The position numbers and the translations under genes were made by a program. From an uncultured Collinsella sp. (GTDB lineage: Bacteria; Actinomycetota; Coriobacteriia; Coriobacteriales; Coriobacteriaceae), in the NCBI GenBank assembly GCA_902478995.1, contig CABSNF010000024.1:1-25783 (forward strand): a stretch of DNA of 25,783 bases. Direction: 5' to 3'. Under the pieces are notes generated by a model. It ran no database searches and was not told where the DNA came from. It saw only the letters and a program-made list of their open reading frames with translations. How positions within the stretch are numbered: the first letter of the stretch is position 1; every line of letters begins with the position of its first letter. Shown here in pieces: positions 1 through 7,682 of this stretch.

Positions 1-678
1 TCTCGTGGGCTCGGCTGCGGGTTCCGGTTCGCCAAACGGCAACGAGGGCTGCACCACGCCGCCCGGAAGCTTGGCCTCCGGCTTAGGCTCGCCCAGCAAC
101 TTGCCGCGACGGCGGCGAGCCGGCTTCTCGGCCTCACGCGCGGCCTCGGCAGCCGCCTCGCGCGCCTTCTCGGCAACAAACGCCGCTGCCGAGGTATCGA
201 GCTGCACCGTTGCGTGCGTGCGTGCGGTCGCGGCGACCTCGCCGGCGTGCATTACGATGACGCCGCAGGTGCTCGTCTTAACAAACTCGACCATCTTGGG
301 ATCGGTGAAGCCGGTCACGTCGTTGACGATCGAGGCGCCGCAGCGCACGGCCGCCTTGGCAACCGCCACGTGGCGCGTGTCGATCGAGACGATGGCACCC
401 TCTTTGGCCAGCGCGCGCACCACGGGCAGCACGCGGCGAGCCTCCTCGTCGGGGTTGACCGGAGTAAAGCCGGGACGCGTGGACTCACCGCCCACGTCGA
501 TGATGTCGGCGCCGGCGTCGAGCATCGCCAGGCCGTACTCGATGGCGGCATCCGGGTCGAAGTGCTCCCCGCCATCGCTAAACGAATCGGGCGTCACGTT
601 GAGGACGCCCATGATGCGCGGACGGTCAAAGCTGAGCTCGTACTTTCCGCACCGCCATGTCTTGCTGTCGTTCGCCAT
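1..678 (-). CDS. folP: Dihydropteroate synthase, 3' end beyond window
   Basis: Condenses 6-hydroxymethyl-dihydropterin pyrophosphate with p-aminobenzoate in cytoplasmic folate synthesis. Reading the minus strand from the ATG at 678 gives 226 residues open to the window edge. The family signatures are clear: GVLNVTPDSFSDGG (residues 24-37), DVGGESTRPG (61-70), SIDT (98-101), IVND (117-120) and the strand ending VIVMHAG (140-146). AGGAGG lies six bases before the ATG, which fixes the start. After residue 146 the expected continuation of the barrel does not come. Instead there are about 80 visible residues rich in Ala, Glu, Arg and Pro, including ARRRRG (188-192 region) and LPFGEPEPAAEP, which look disordered. 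The DPGxGFGK and SRK segments of the family are not reached, so they should lie beyond the edge if the protein is functional. The gene follows the sirtuin gene in the same direction after 95 bp. Confidence 0.9.
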   Translation of the reverse strand, partial: MANDSKTWRCGKYELSFDRPRIMGVLNVTPDSFSDGGEHFDPDAAIEYGLAMLDAGADIIDVGGESTRPGFTPVNPDEEARRVLPVVRALAKEGAIVSIDTRHVAVAKAAVRCGASIVNDVTGFTDPKMVEFVKTSTCGVIVMHAGEVAATARTHATVQLDTSAAAFVAEKAREAAAEAAREAEKPARRRRGKLLGEPKPEAKLPGGVVQPSLPFGEPEPAAEPTR

Positions 679-773
679 GAACATCCTCCTAAAATGCCCA
701 CGCCGCCGAGCTTGGGGAGCTGGCGGCGGGGTCGCTTTGCACTCAGTCTTTCTATTGTATCCGCGCACGCGGG

Positions 774-1526
774 CTAGAACGCAAACGCGGCCGCGATGTC
801 GCAAGAAATCAGCAGGTCGGCATTTGCATCCTGATCGGTAGGAGCAAGATTGCAAATAGCCAGCGTATCGCCGGTAAAGTATCGCGTAAGGCCTGCCGCC
901 GGATACACCACGAGCGAGGTCCCGCCCACAATGAGGGCATCGGCCGCGGCGATGGCGGCAACGGCACCGGTCAACACATGCTCGTCGAGCGGCTCTTCGT
1001 AGAGCACTACATCGGGCTTGATGCGGCCACCGCACGCGGGGCACGCAGGCACGCCCGCGGCATCCTCGTGCTCGCGCGAGCAAATCCACTCGGCGCTATA
1101 GACCGCGCCGCACGACTGGCAAATGTTGCGATGGACCGATCCGTGCAGCTCAAACACTCGCTGTGAGCCGGCCATCTGATGCAGGCCGTCGATATTTTGC
1201 GTCACCACGGCATCAAGCTTACCGGCGCGCTCCAGCTCGGCCAGCTTGGTGTGGCAGCGGTTGGGTTTAGCGTTAAGCGCGATCATCTTGGTGCGGTAAA
1301 AGTCGAAGAACTCCGCCGGATGCGCCTCGTAAAAGCTATGCGACAGCATGGTCTCGGGCGGATAGGCAAACTGCTGGTGATACAGGCCGTCCACGCTGCG
1401 GAAATCGGGAATGCCACTTGCCGTAGAAACACCAGCGCCGCCAAAGAAGACCACGCGCTTGTGGGTGTCAAACAGATCCGCCAGCGCGGCGGAGGCCTGC
1501 CTGGGGTCCGATATTGCCTGCGTCAT
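774..1526 (-). CDS. cobB: Sirtuin NAD-dependent protein deacylase
   Basis: A 250-residue Sir2-family enzyme that removes acyl groups from lysine using NAD, releasing nicotinamide and O-acyl-ADP-ribose. Visible are the NAD-binding GAGVSTASGIPDFRS (30-44), TQNIDGLHQMAGS (109-121), the catalytic His128 in ELHGSVH, a four-cysteine zinc site (C136, C139, C162, C165) and GTSLVVYPAAGL near the C-terminus. Length is normal for bacterial class II/III or U-type sirtuins. GGAGG sits six bases before the ATG. It is followed after 95 bp by folP in the same direction and is divergent from xthA. No macrodomain or lipoate-ligase partner is next to it, so an ordinary protein deacylase role is the safest reading. 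The exact acyl preference cannot be told from the sequence. Confidence 0.93.
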   Translation of the reverse strand: MTQAISDPRQASAALADLFDTHKRVVFFGGAGVSTASGIPDFRSVDGLYHQQFAYPPETMLSHSFYEAHPAEFFDFYRTKMIALNAKPNRCHTKLAELERAGKLDAVVTQNIDGLHQMAGSQRVFELHGSVHRNICQSCGAVYSAEWICSREHEDAAGVPACPACGGRIKPDVVLYEEPLDEHVLTGAVAAIAAADALIVGGTSLVVYPAAGLTRYFTGDTLAICNLAPTDQDANADLLISCDIAAAFAF

Positions 1527-1661
1527 ATGAGTCCTCCGTCCTTGTTAGTCGGGCAGCGTTGAGCGACGTCCCAGCATGCGGCCTTTAAGTCAGCATGCGC
1601 GGATCCCACCCCGCCCCTGTTGCGCTAATCTTAAGCCTGCCAACCCCGCCGAAAGGACACC

Positions 1662-2480
1662 ATGCCTCAGACTTACACTTTCGCCTCGTGGAACGTCAAC
1701 GGCCTGCGCGCCGTGCTCAAAAAGGACCCGAGCTTTATCCAGATCGCGCAAGAACTCGACGTCGATATCCTGGCGCTGCAAGAGACCAAGTTGCAAGAAG
1801 GCCAGGTCGATATTGACCTGCCCGGCTATCACCAAACCTGGAGCTACGCCGAGCGTAAAGGCTATTCGGGCACCGCGGTCTTTAGCCGCCAGGAGCCGCT
1901 GCGCGTACTGCGCGCCGATGCGCTGCTGCCCTACGCCGGCGAAGGCGAGGCGGCCGTGCTCGTCGCCCAAGCCGCAACCGAGGGCCGCGTCTGCGCGCTC
2001 GAGTTCGACAAATTCTGGTTTGTGGATGTCTACACGCCCAACGCACAAAATGAGCTCGCGCGCATCGACGTGCGTATGGCCTGGGACGATGCCTACCGCG
2101 GCTTTTTGAACGCGCTCGAGCGCGAGACCGGCAAACCCGTCGTAACCTGCGGCGACTTTAACGTGGCGCATGAGGAGATCGACCTTAAGAACCCCAAGTC
2201 CAACCGCGGCAACGCAGGCTTTTCGGACGAGGAACGCGGCAAGTTTACCGAGCTGCTCAACGCCGGCTTTACCGATACCTGGCGCGCGGCAAACCCCGAC
2301 GTCGAGGGCGTCTACAGCTGGTGGAGCTATCGCTTTAATGCCCGCAAGAACAACGCCGGCTGGCGCATCGATTACTTTCTGGTAAGCGATTCGATCGCCG
2401 CCAACGTTCGCGACACCGGCATCCGCGGCGACATCTTTGGCAGCGACCACTGCCCCGTCACCCTCACGCTAGAGCTCTAG
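1662..2480 (+). CDS. xthA: Exodeoxyribonuclease III / AP endonuclease
   Basis: A 272-residue Mg-dependent endonuclease/exonuclease/phosphatase-fold enzyme that cuts DNA at abasic sites and trims blocked 3' ends in base-excision repair. Motifs in order are SWNVNGLRA (9-17), the metal-binding Glu41 in LQETK, VDVYTPNAQ, the GDFNVAHEEIDLKNP block holding the catalytic Asp and Asn, GFTDTWR, YSWWSYRFNARKNNAGWRID with the DNA-recognition aromatic residues, and the terminal GSDHCP with the catalytic Asp-His. The length matches E. coli XthA (268 residues). The start is supported by GAAAGGA eight bases upstream. It stands alone, divergent from cobB, and is followed by two palindromic repeats rather than a classical terminator. 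Confidence 0.95.
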   Translation: MPQTYTFASWNVNGLRAVLKKDPSFIQIAQELDVDILALQETKLQEGQVDIDLPGYHQTWSYAERKGYSGTAVFSRQEPLRVLRADALLPYAGEGEAAVLVAQAATEGRVCALEFDKFWFVDVYTPNAQNELARIDVRMAWDDAYRGFLNALERETGKPVVTCGDFNVAHEEIDLKNPKSNRGNAGFSDEERGKFTELLNAGFTDTWRAANPDVEGVYSWWSYRFNARKNNAGWRIDYFLVSDSIAANVRDTGIRGDIFGSDHCPVTLTLEL

Positions 2481-2497
2481 CCCCAAGTAATTCCTCT

Positions 2498-2540
2498 AGG
2501 GGACAGAGGAAAACAGATCATGTGACCCCTCTCCCCCTAT
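2498..2540. repeat. GGGGAC-type imperfect palindrome after xthA
   Basis: Starting 17 bases past the xthA stop, AGGGGACAGAGG is answered by the roughly complementary CCCCTCTCCCCCT some 20 bases on. The core GGGGACAG is the same as in several other intergenic repeats in this window. The arms are imperfect and no T-run follows, so it is a poor intrinsic terminator. Confidence 0.5.
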
Positions 2541-2545
2541 AAGGT

Positions 2546-2604
2546 GCGGTGGAATAGTTCCTGTTTGGGCAGCAAATAGCCAAAAACGAGAACCATTCCA
2601 CCGC
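2546..2604. repeat. 59-bp palindrome with 15-bp arms
   Basis: GCGGTGGAATAGTTC (2546-2560) pairs with GAACCATTCCACCGC (2590-2604) at 14 of 15 positions, and inner bases GTTTGGGC / GCCAAAAAC extend the stem imperfectly. It lies between convergent xthA and the ECF S component. It lacks the GGGGAC core, so it seems a different repeat type. It could act as a shared bidirectional 3' end, but there is no T-run. Confidence 0.7.
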
Positions 2605-2630
2605 AAGTTCGTGAGGGAACGCGAAATGCC

Positions 2631-3344
2631 TTACAGCCCGTATTTCACGACGACACGGTTAATGCGACGGCACCAAGGCTTGTACAAGGCAGCCAAGAAC
2701 ACGCAGGTCGCGAGGCCGTGTGTGATATCGAACGGCACTGCCGTGGCAAGACGTGCCATGGCACCCGCCCACGTGAGCGGTTGAACAAAACCGATAATGT
2801 CGTAGGCGTTGATCACAACGCCGTACAGCAAACCCGAAGCAAAGCCGTAGGTCAGCAGCGCCGGCATACGCACGGTGCCATCGGCGCGATCAAAAGCGCC
2901 GGCATGCGCCAGCGCACCGCCAACGTATCCCACGAGCCCCCAGGCATACATCTGCCACGGCGTCCACATGCCCTGCCCAAAAAAGAAATTGCTGGTCAGC
3001 GCCGCCAACGCACCGACCATAAAACCATTGCGGCGACCAAGCGTCGCCCCCGCGATAATGGCGATGGCACTCACGGGTTTAAAGTCGGGAATGGGGCCAA
3101 ACAAGATGCGCCCCGCCGCGGCCAATGCTGCCAGAACCAGCGTGGGCATAATCTGGCGCAAACCCGGACGAGATGCCTCGTAACCCGCAAAGAACAGCGC
3201 GAGCACCAGCGCCACCACAACCAGCATGGCCAATGCTGCCTGCTCAACACCCGACAGCAACGCGGCAGCCATCACCGCCGGCACCGCCAACAACAGCGGG
3301 ACCTCCAGTTTTGCAAGCAAGCGCGCGACGCGATAATCCGTCAT
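2631..3344 (-). CDS. ECF transporter S component
   Basis: A 237-residue, very hydrophobic protein with about six membrane segments, last gene of an ecfT-ecfA-S operon. S components bind a vitamin or metal with high affinity and hand it to the EcfT/EcfA energising module. The segment running from AIIAGATLGRRNGFMVGALA to FGQGMWTPWQMYAWGLVGYV is typical of ECF S proteins, with small-residue helices and a conserved aromatic loop. The start chosen is the ATG at 3344, four bases after the TGA of ecfA, with GGGCGTGATGGG upstream; a longer reading from 3419 would overlap ecfA by about 70 bp and adds a polar stretch unlike an S protein. The substrate cannot be fixed from sequence alone: no riboswitch was recognised ahead of the operon and no biosynthesis gene is adjacent. 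Confidence 0.8.
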   Translation of the reverse strand: MTDYRVARLLAKLEVPLLLAVPAVMAAALLSGVEQAALAMLVVVALVLALFFAGYEASRPGLRQIMPTLVLAALAAAGRILFGPIPDFKPVSAIAIIAGATLGRRNGFMVGALAALTSNFFFGQGMWTPWQMYAWGLVGYVGGALAHAGAFDRADGTVRMPALLTYGFASGLLYGVVINAYDIIGFVQPLTWAGAMARLATAVPFDITHGLATCVFLAALYKPWCRRINRVVVKYGL

Positions 3345-3348
3345 CCCA

Positions 3349-4992
3349 TCACGCCCTATAAAACACGTTATCGGCAAAGAAGTCGGCCGGCGGCTCCATG
3401 CAGGCAATCTCGCCGTCAAACATCATGACGACGTCGTCGGCTACCTGCTCGGCAAAGTCCAAATCGTGCGTAGCCATGATGACGGTGCCGCCAGCCTTCG
3501 CATGGTCACGCAGGGCGCGGGCGATGATGCGGCGGCTGAACAGGTCTAGACCCTTGGTGGGCTCATCGAGCAATAGCAGTTCGGGGCCGATTAGCAGCAG
3601 TTTTGCCAATGCAAGCAGTTGACGCTGCCCGCCCGAAAGATCGTACGGATGGCGTCCATCCAGACCCGACAACCCCAAGCTCGCCGCACGCTCCCGCGCC
3701 AAGTTCTCGTCATATCCGCAGGTCGAGGCCCATTCCATCAGCTCATCGCGAACCGTCTCGGCAACCAGCAATGCTTTGGGATTCTGAGGCAGCAGCGCCG
3801 CCGAGGCCGCTCCGCGCACCATGCGGCCGCGCTGCAGCTTGGCGGTCTTCGCCAGCACCGAGAGCATCGTCGACTTGCCGCAGCCGTTACCGCCAACAAC
3901 CGCATGCACCGCACCGGCCGAAAACGACGCATCGAGCCCACGCAACGCCCAGCCGGACGCTCGATCGTAGCGAAACCAGCCTTCCGACAGGGTGGTAGCC
4001 GACCCGCCGTGCATTTTTTGGAGTATTCTGCTTCCATCCGTGCGCGAGAAGGCTTCCGAGCCGTTCTCGAGCGACGTTTGCGCCACAAATTCGGACGATT
4101 TGTCCAATTCCGAACTTTTTTTCGCGCTCGATACGTCCCCGGGCGGCTCCAGAGAACCCAAATTGTCCTCACGCCTGCTGAATACTCCGTTTTTTGCACA
4201 TCGGATGGCACCCCACCCCAACATGTCATCGGAAAACAGCGATTCTCGGCGTCCCAAAGAAGACATATCCGCCACCTCGCGCACGCGACCGCCCTCAATC
4301 CGGTACGTACACGTCGCATACTCGAGCATCGGCCGCGACTGATGCGTCGCCACAACAACCGTGCAGCCCAGCTCGCGATTCACACGAAACAGCGCGTGCA
4401 GGAAATTCTTCTCCGCAACCGGATCAAGCTGAGACGTGGGCTCGTCGAGCAGCAGCACGCGCGGGCGCAACGCCAGAACGGCCGCCAACGACAGCAACTG
4501 TTTGCGACCACCCGAAAGCGTGTCAGTATCGCGGTGAAGCCAATCTTCCAGCCCAAAGAAATAGCTGGTCTCAGCTACGCGACGGCGCATCTCATCACGT
4601 GCTAGCCCCAAGTTTTCCAGGCCAAACGCCATCTCGTGCCACACGGTTTCGCACACGATCTGGTTCTCGGGATCCTGGAACACATAGCCCACGCGCTCCG
4701 CCGATGCCCGCACATCCATGTCGGCGACGGGCTCGCCCAGCACGCGCAGCTCGCCGGAGCGCGTACCCGCCGGCGCGATCTCGGGCTTGAGCAGCGACAG
4801 CAGCGTCGACTTGCCCGAACCGGTACCGCCAACAAGCAGTGCAAACGCACCTTGGGAAACACGCCAATCAAGCCCCTCGAGCACCGGTGCCTCGGCCCCG
4901 GGATAGGCAAAACTAAGGCCTCGCACCTCAATCGCCGGCGCGGCCGAGCCATATGCCACACCCGCCGCCGAGCTCCTATCCAACCGAGCCAT
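3349..4992 (-). CDS. ecfA: ECF transporter ATPase, two ABC domains fused
   Basis: A 547-residue protein joining the two ATPases (EcfA1 and EcfA2) that power ECF uptake. The first domain has Walker A GGTGSGKST (55-63), the Q-loop in VFQDPENQ, signature LSGGRKQ and Walker B LLLDEPTSQLDP. The second has Walker A GGNGCGKST, signature LSGGQRQ, Walker B LLLDEPTKGLD and the switch His in MATHDLDFAEQ. Both sites look catalytically complete. The linker between domains (about residues 240-335) is unusual: residues 265-328 are polar and Ser-rich, and are encoded by a DNA segment with inverted ends (4009-4199). The start overlaps the ecfT stop as TGATG, showing translational coupling. Fused EcfAA proteins occur in several actinobacteria and firmicutes. 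Confidence 0.92.
   Translation of the reverse strand: MARLDRSSAAGVAYGSAAPAIEVRGLSFAYPGAEAPVLEGLDWRVSQGAFALLVGGTGSGKSTLLSLLKPEIAPAGTRSGELRVLGEPVADMDVRASAERVGYVFQDPENQIVCETVWHEMAFGLENLGLARDEMRRRVAETSYFFGLEDWLHRDTDTLSGGRKQLLSLAAVLALRPRVLLLDEPTSQLDPVAEKNFLHALFRVNRELGCTVVVATHQSRPMLEYATCTYRIEGGRVREVADMSSLGRRESLFSDDMLGWGAIRCAKNGVFSRREDNLGSLEPPGDVSSAKKSSELDKSSEFVAQTSLENGSEAFSRTDGSRILQKMHGGSATTLSEGWFRYDRASGWALRGLDASFSAGAVHAVVGGNGCGKSTMLSVLAKTAKLQRGRMVRGAASAALLPQNPKALLVAETVRDELMEWASTCGYDENLARERAASLGLSGLDGRHPYDLSGGQRQLLALAKLLLIGPELLLLDEPTKGLDLFSRRIIARALRDHAKAGGTVIMATHDLDFAEQVADDVVMMFDGEIACMEPPADFFADNVFYRA
4009..4199. repeat. Candidate element with inverted ends inside ecfA
   Basis: Within the ecfA linker the plus strand begins GTGCATTTTTTGGAGTATTC (4009-4028) and ends GAATACTCCGTTTTTTGCAC (4180-4199). 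The reverse complement of the end agrees with the start in GTGCA and GGAGTATTC, while the middle six or seven bases are an A-run in one and a T-run in the other. The adjoining bases GC also pair. A hairpin (GGACAAATCGTCC on the minus strand) sits near the centre. The segment is richer in A/T runs than the ATPase domains at either side and encodes only low-complexity linker. It could be an inserted palindromic element kept in frame; only one copy is seen here, so the claim is tentative. Confidence 0.45.
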
Positions 4993-5879
4993 CAGCCAAA
5001 CCTCTTCTCATCAATCGCGTGCGACGCGCAAGGCAGCATCATCCAGGCAGCGTACACGACATAGCCCAGCCACGGCGCCGGCACCGATAGTTGCGGGTAA
5101 AACGAATACTGCATCGTCGCAGTCCACGCCACTGCCGTCGTGGCCATGCCAAACAGCGCAAGTCCAACCAGCGCGGCAACATCGCCGCGCCCCAGCCGAT
5201 ACCGCGCATACGTCGTTCGACGCGTCGCGGCGCCCCACCCACGGGAGCGCATGGCGTCCGCGCGCTCCAGCGAATCTTCCATGCCCCAGCCCATCAACAC
5301 GCTCGACGCCCGCAGGCGCGATCGCACGGGATCGGTGGGCGCGCGGCCCGGCACATCAATCGCATCCTGCACCGCCAGCACCGTACGACCGCGGCGTAAA
5401 AACTGCGGGATAAGCCTCATGCACATCGAGATCATGAGCGCAATCACCGGTGCGGCATTGCCCAGCAGCGCGAGCACCTTGTCGTATTCGAGCATCGACG
5501 CCGCGGCCTCAAACCACAGCACGCTCGCCACAAACAGCCCGCCCATGCACAGGCCGTATACCATGCTTTCCAGATACACCGCGCGCGTGCCAATACGGAA
5601 CAGCTCCGTCGAGCCCGAGGCGCTAAACAGCGGATTGACCAGCGCGATAATCAAAATCACCGGCAGCTGCCAGCGGAGTGCGCCCAGCGTGCGGGCAGCC
5701 CCGCGCGTCGCAAATCCATACGCCAGCCCGCCCGCAAGTGACAGCGCAATCAGCACCGGCTGCATCGAGAACATGGTGAGCCCCAGCGTCAGCACCATGT
5801 AGAGGGCCGGCACAGCCGGATGCGACATCGAGAATGCCGCGACGGGCTCGCCGCCAAACTCCTCTTGTATGTTGTCCAC
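4992..5879 (-). CDS. ecfT: ECF transporter transmembrane scaffold EcfT
   Basis: The membrane scaffold that couples the ATPases to the S component. Hydrophobic segments are clear from FSMSHPAVPALYMVLTLGLT onward, and the coupling-helix signature appears as ERADAMRSRGWG, matching the AMxARG motif of EcfT. The last helices end near the TGA that overlaps the ecfA start. The start is uncertain: an open frame runs back to 6050, but its first 55 or so residues are Arg/Leu-rich, unlike EcfT, and it would cover a likely promoter at 6019-6046. I prefer the GTG at 5879 (VDNIQEEFGG), preceded by a G-rich stretch; the GTG at 5885 is also possible. This gives 295 residues, near the family norm of about 265. 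Confidence 0.8.
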   Translation of the reverse strand: MDNIQEEFGGEPVAAFSMSHPAVPALYMVLTLGLTMFSMQPVLIALSLAGGLAYGFATRGAARTLGALRWQLPVILIIALVNPLFSASGSTELFRIGTRAVYLESMVYGLCMGGLFVASVLWFEAAASMLEYDKVLALLGNAAPVIALMISMCMRLIPQFLRRGRTVLAVQDAIDVPGRAPTDPVRSRLRASSVLMGWGMEDSLERADAMRSRGWGAATRRTTYARYRLGRGDVAALVGLALFGMATTAVAWTATMQYSFYPQLSVPAPWLGYVVYAAWMMLPCASHAIDEKRFG

Positions 5880-6018
5880 GGGCACCCCCGTCCCCTCGCT
5901 CAAACGACAGCTCCGCAGCACCGCCAACGCCGCACGCAAGCAGCGCAAACGCCACGCCGGCGGCACCGACATCGGCCGCCATGAGCCAATCGCTACGCGC
6001 TCAACATATGCCTGCGGT

Positions 6019-6046
6019 ATCATATTGCGCCGTGTATCGTTTCCAA
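6019..6046 (-). promoter_or_regulatory. Putative promoter of the ecfT-ecfA-S operon
   Basis: On the minus strand TTGGAA (6041-6046) and TATGAT (6019-6024) are separated by 16 bases, a fair sigma-70-type match. It would give a leader of about 130 nt before the preferred ecfT start. I saw no recognisable cobalamin, TPP or FMN riboswitch boxes in that leader. Confidence 0.45.
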
Positions 6047-6078
6047 ACACACGTCTCTATAACGTAACAGGAGATCAC

Positions 6079-7491
6079 ATGGACGCAACCGCAATTATCC
6101 TCGCTGCCGGCGAGGGCACCCGCATGAAGTCGAACCACTGCAAGGTTTCGCACAAGATCCTAGGCAAGCCCATGGTCCAGTGGATCGTCGACGCCACCAT
6201 CAAGGCCGGCTGCAGCCGCGTCGTGGTCGTCATCGGCAGCCACGCCGACGAGATGCGCGCCCTCATCGACGGCGCCTATGCCAACAGCGCCACCAAGGTC
6301 GAGTGCGTTGAGCAGACCGAGCGCCTGGGCACCGGTCACGCCGTGAAGGTCGCGCTCGAGGCCTGCGGCATCACGCAAGGCCCCGTCGTCGTGCTCAACG
6401 GCGACCTGCCGCTCATCACCGCCGACACCGTCGCCAAGTTCGCGCAGACCGTCGCCACCGGCGAGCTCGCCTGCACCGTCATGACCATGACCCCGCCCGA
6501 CCCCTTCGGCTACGGCCGCATCAAGCTGGGTGCCGACGGCCAGATCGAACGCATCATCGAGCAGAAGGACTGCACACCCGAGCAGGCCGCCACGCTGCTC
6601 GAGTGCAACGCCGGCTGCTACGCCTTCGACGGCGCGCAGCTCGCCGCGCACATTGACGAGATCGGCAACGACAACGCGCAGTCCGAGTACTATCTGCCCG
6701 ACATGCTCGAGATCCTCAAGGGCCACGGCCAGGCAGTCTCCATCTTCCACTGCGATGACTACCGCGACGGCCTGGGCGTCAACAGCCGCATCCAGCTCGC
6801 GCAGCTCACCGCCATCGCGCGCGACCGCATCAACGAGCACTGGATGGCCGAGGGCGTTACCTTCATCGACCCCACGCAGGCCTGGATCGGCCCCGACGCC
6901 ACCATCGGCCGCGACACCGTCGTGTGGCCGCAGACGCACCTGATCGGCCACGTCACCGTGGGCGAGGAGTGCCAGCTCGGCCCCAACAGCCGTCTCACCG
7001 ACACCACCGTCGGCAGCGGCTGCATCATCGATGAGACCATCGCCATCGAGGCCGTCATCGAGAACGGCGTCGACTGCGGCCCGCGCGCCTACCTGCGCCC
7101 GGGTACCCACATGCTCGACGGCTCCAAGGCCGGCACGCACGTGGAGATCAAGAAGTCCACGATCGGCGAGGGCTCCAAGGTGCCGCACCTGTCCTACATC
7201 GGCGACACGACCATGGGCTCCGGCGTCAACGTGGGCGCCGGCTCCATCACCTGCAACTACGACGGCGTACACAAGCACAAAACCGTCATCGGCAAGGATG
7301 CCTTCATCGGTTCCGATACCATGATGGTCGCGCCCGCCCAGATTGGCGACGGCGCGCTCGTGGCCGCCGGCTCCGTCATCACTGAGCCGGTCCCGGCAGA
7401 CGCACTCGGTCTGGGCCGCGCCCGTCAGGTAAATATTGAGGGCTGGGCCGCCGATTATCGCCGCCGCCTGCACGAGGACGACGAGGTATAA
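6079..7491 (+). CDS. glmU: Bifunctional GlcNAc-1-P uridyltransferase / GlcN-1-P acetyltransferase
   Basis: Makes UDP-N-acetylglucosamine for peptidoglycan in two steps: acetylation of glucosamine-1-phosphate by the C-terminal domain, then uridylyl transfer by the N-terminal domain. The N-terminal nucleotide-binding loop is AAGEGTRMKS, followed by QTERLGTGHA, VLNGDLPLI and the metal-binding aspartate region. From about residue 260 the protein becomes a left-handed beta-helix of hexapeptide repeats, with LRPGTHM, KAGTHVEIKKSTIGEGSKV, HLSYIGD, GAGSITCNYDG, FIGSDTMMVAP and AAGSVIT, which form the acetyl-CoA site. The length of 470 residues compares with 456 in E. coli. The start has AGGAG five bases upstream. 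The order glmU-prs-pth is common in Gram-positive bacteria. Confidence 0.96.
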   Translation: MDATAIILAAGEGTRMKSNHCKVSHKILGKPMVQWIVDATIKAGCSRVVVVIGSHADEMRALIDGAYANSATKVECVEQTERLGTGHAVKVALEACGITQGPVVVLNGDLPLITADTVAKFAQTVATGELACTVMTMTPPDPFGYGRIKLGADGQIERIIEQKDCTPEQAATLLECNAGCYAFDGAQLAAHIDEIGNDNAQSEYYLPDMLEILKGHGQAVSIFHCDDYRDGLGVNSRIQLAQLTAIARDRINEHWMAEGVTFIDPTQAWIGPDATIGRDTVVWPQTHLIGHVTVGEECQLGPNSRLTDTTVGSGCIIDETIAIEAVIENGVDCGPRAYLRPGTHMLDGSKAGTHVEIKKSTIGEGSKVPHLSYIGDTTMGSGVNVGAGSITCNYDGVHKHKTVIGKDAFIGSDTMMVAPAQIGDGALVAAGSVITEPVPADALGLGRARQVNIEGWAADYRRRLHEDDEV

Positions 7492-7508
7492 CGTTTTACC
7501 AAGCATCT

Positions 7509-7541
7509 AAGGAGCCGCTTCCGTGGGGACGGCTCCTTTTT
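7509..7541 (+). terminator. Intrinsic terminator of glmU
   Basis: AAGGAGCCG (7509-7517) pairs perfectly with CGGCTCCTT (7530-7538) and the stem runs into TTTTT, a classical Rho-independent terminator 18 bases after the glmU stop. Confidence 0.9.
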
Positions 7542-7632
7542 CTATGCTGACCTGCGCGGCCGGATGAGTGGTCGGTTCGTGTCCGTTGACGGTAAAGACG
7601 TTATCAAGACTCGATAAACCCCGCCGCGCGGT

Positions 7633-7638
7633 TACAAT
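7633..7638 (+). promoter_or_regulatory. Putative -10 box for prs
   Basis: TACAAT lies 45 bases before the prs ATG and after the glmU terminator, where a promoter is needed. A poor -35 candidate (TCGATA) sits 16 bases upstream. Support is by position and one box only. Confidence 0.35.
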
Positions 7639-7682
7639 GCAACAAGGCATCTATATGGCATTCGATATAAAGGAGAAGGGTA

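Noticed and set aside
774..1526. Sirtuin as part of a toxin, defence or macrodomain-linked ADP-ribosylation system
   Set aside because: Neighbours are folP and xthA, the protein is a normal-length single-domain deacylase, and no macrodomain, lipoate ligase or defence partner is adjacent.
5880..6012. Cobalamin, TPP or FMN riboswitch in the ecfT leader
   Set aside because: The characteristic boxes of these riboswitches were not found, though an unfamiliar class cannot be excluded by eye.
6160..7506. A 448-residue open frame antisense to glmU, and similar long antisense frames at 7812-8906, 9561-10733, 10733-11725 and 20735-22228
   Set aside because: Each lies opposite a well-identified gene and has the Gly/Ala/Val/Asp-rich composition expected from high-GC mirror frames. 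None has a domain motif or a ribosome site.
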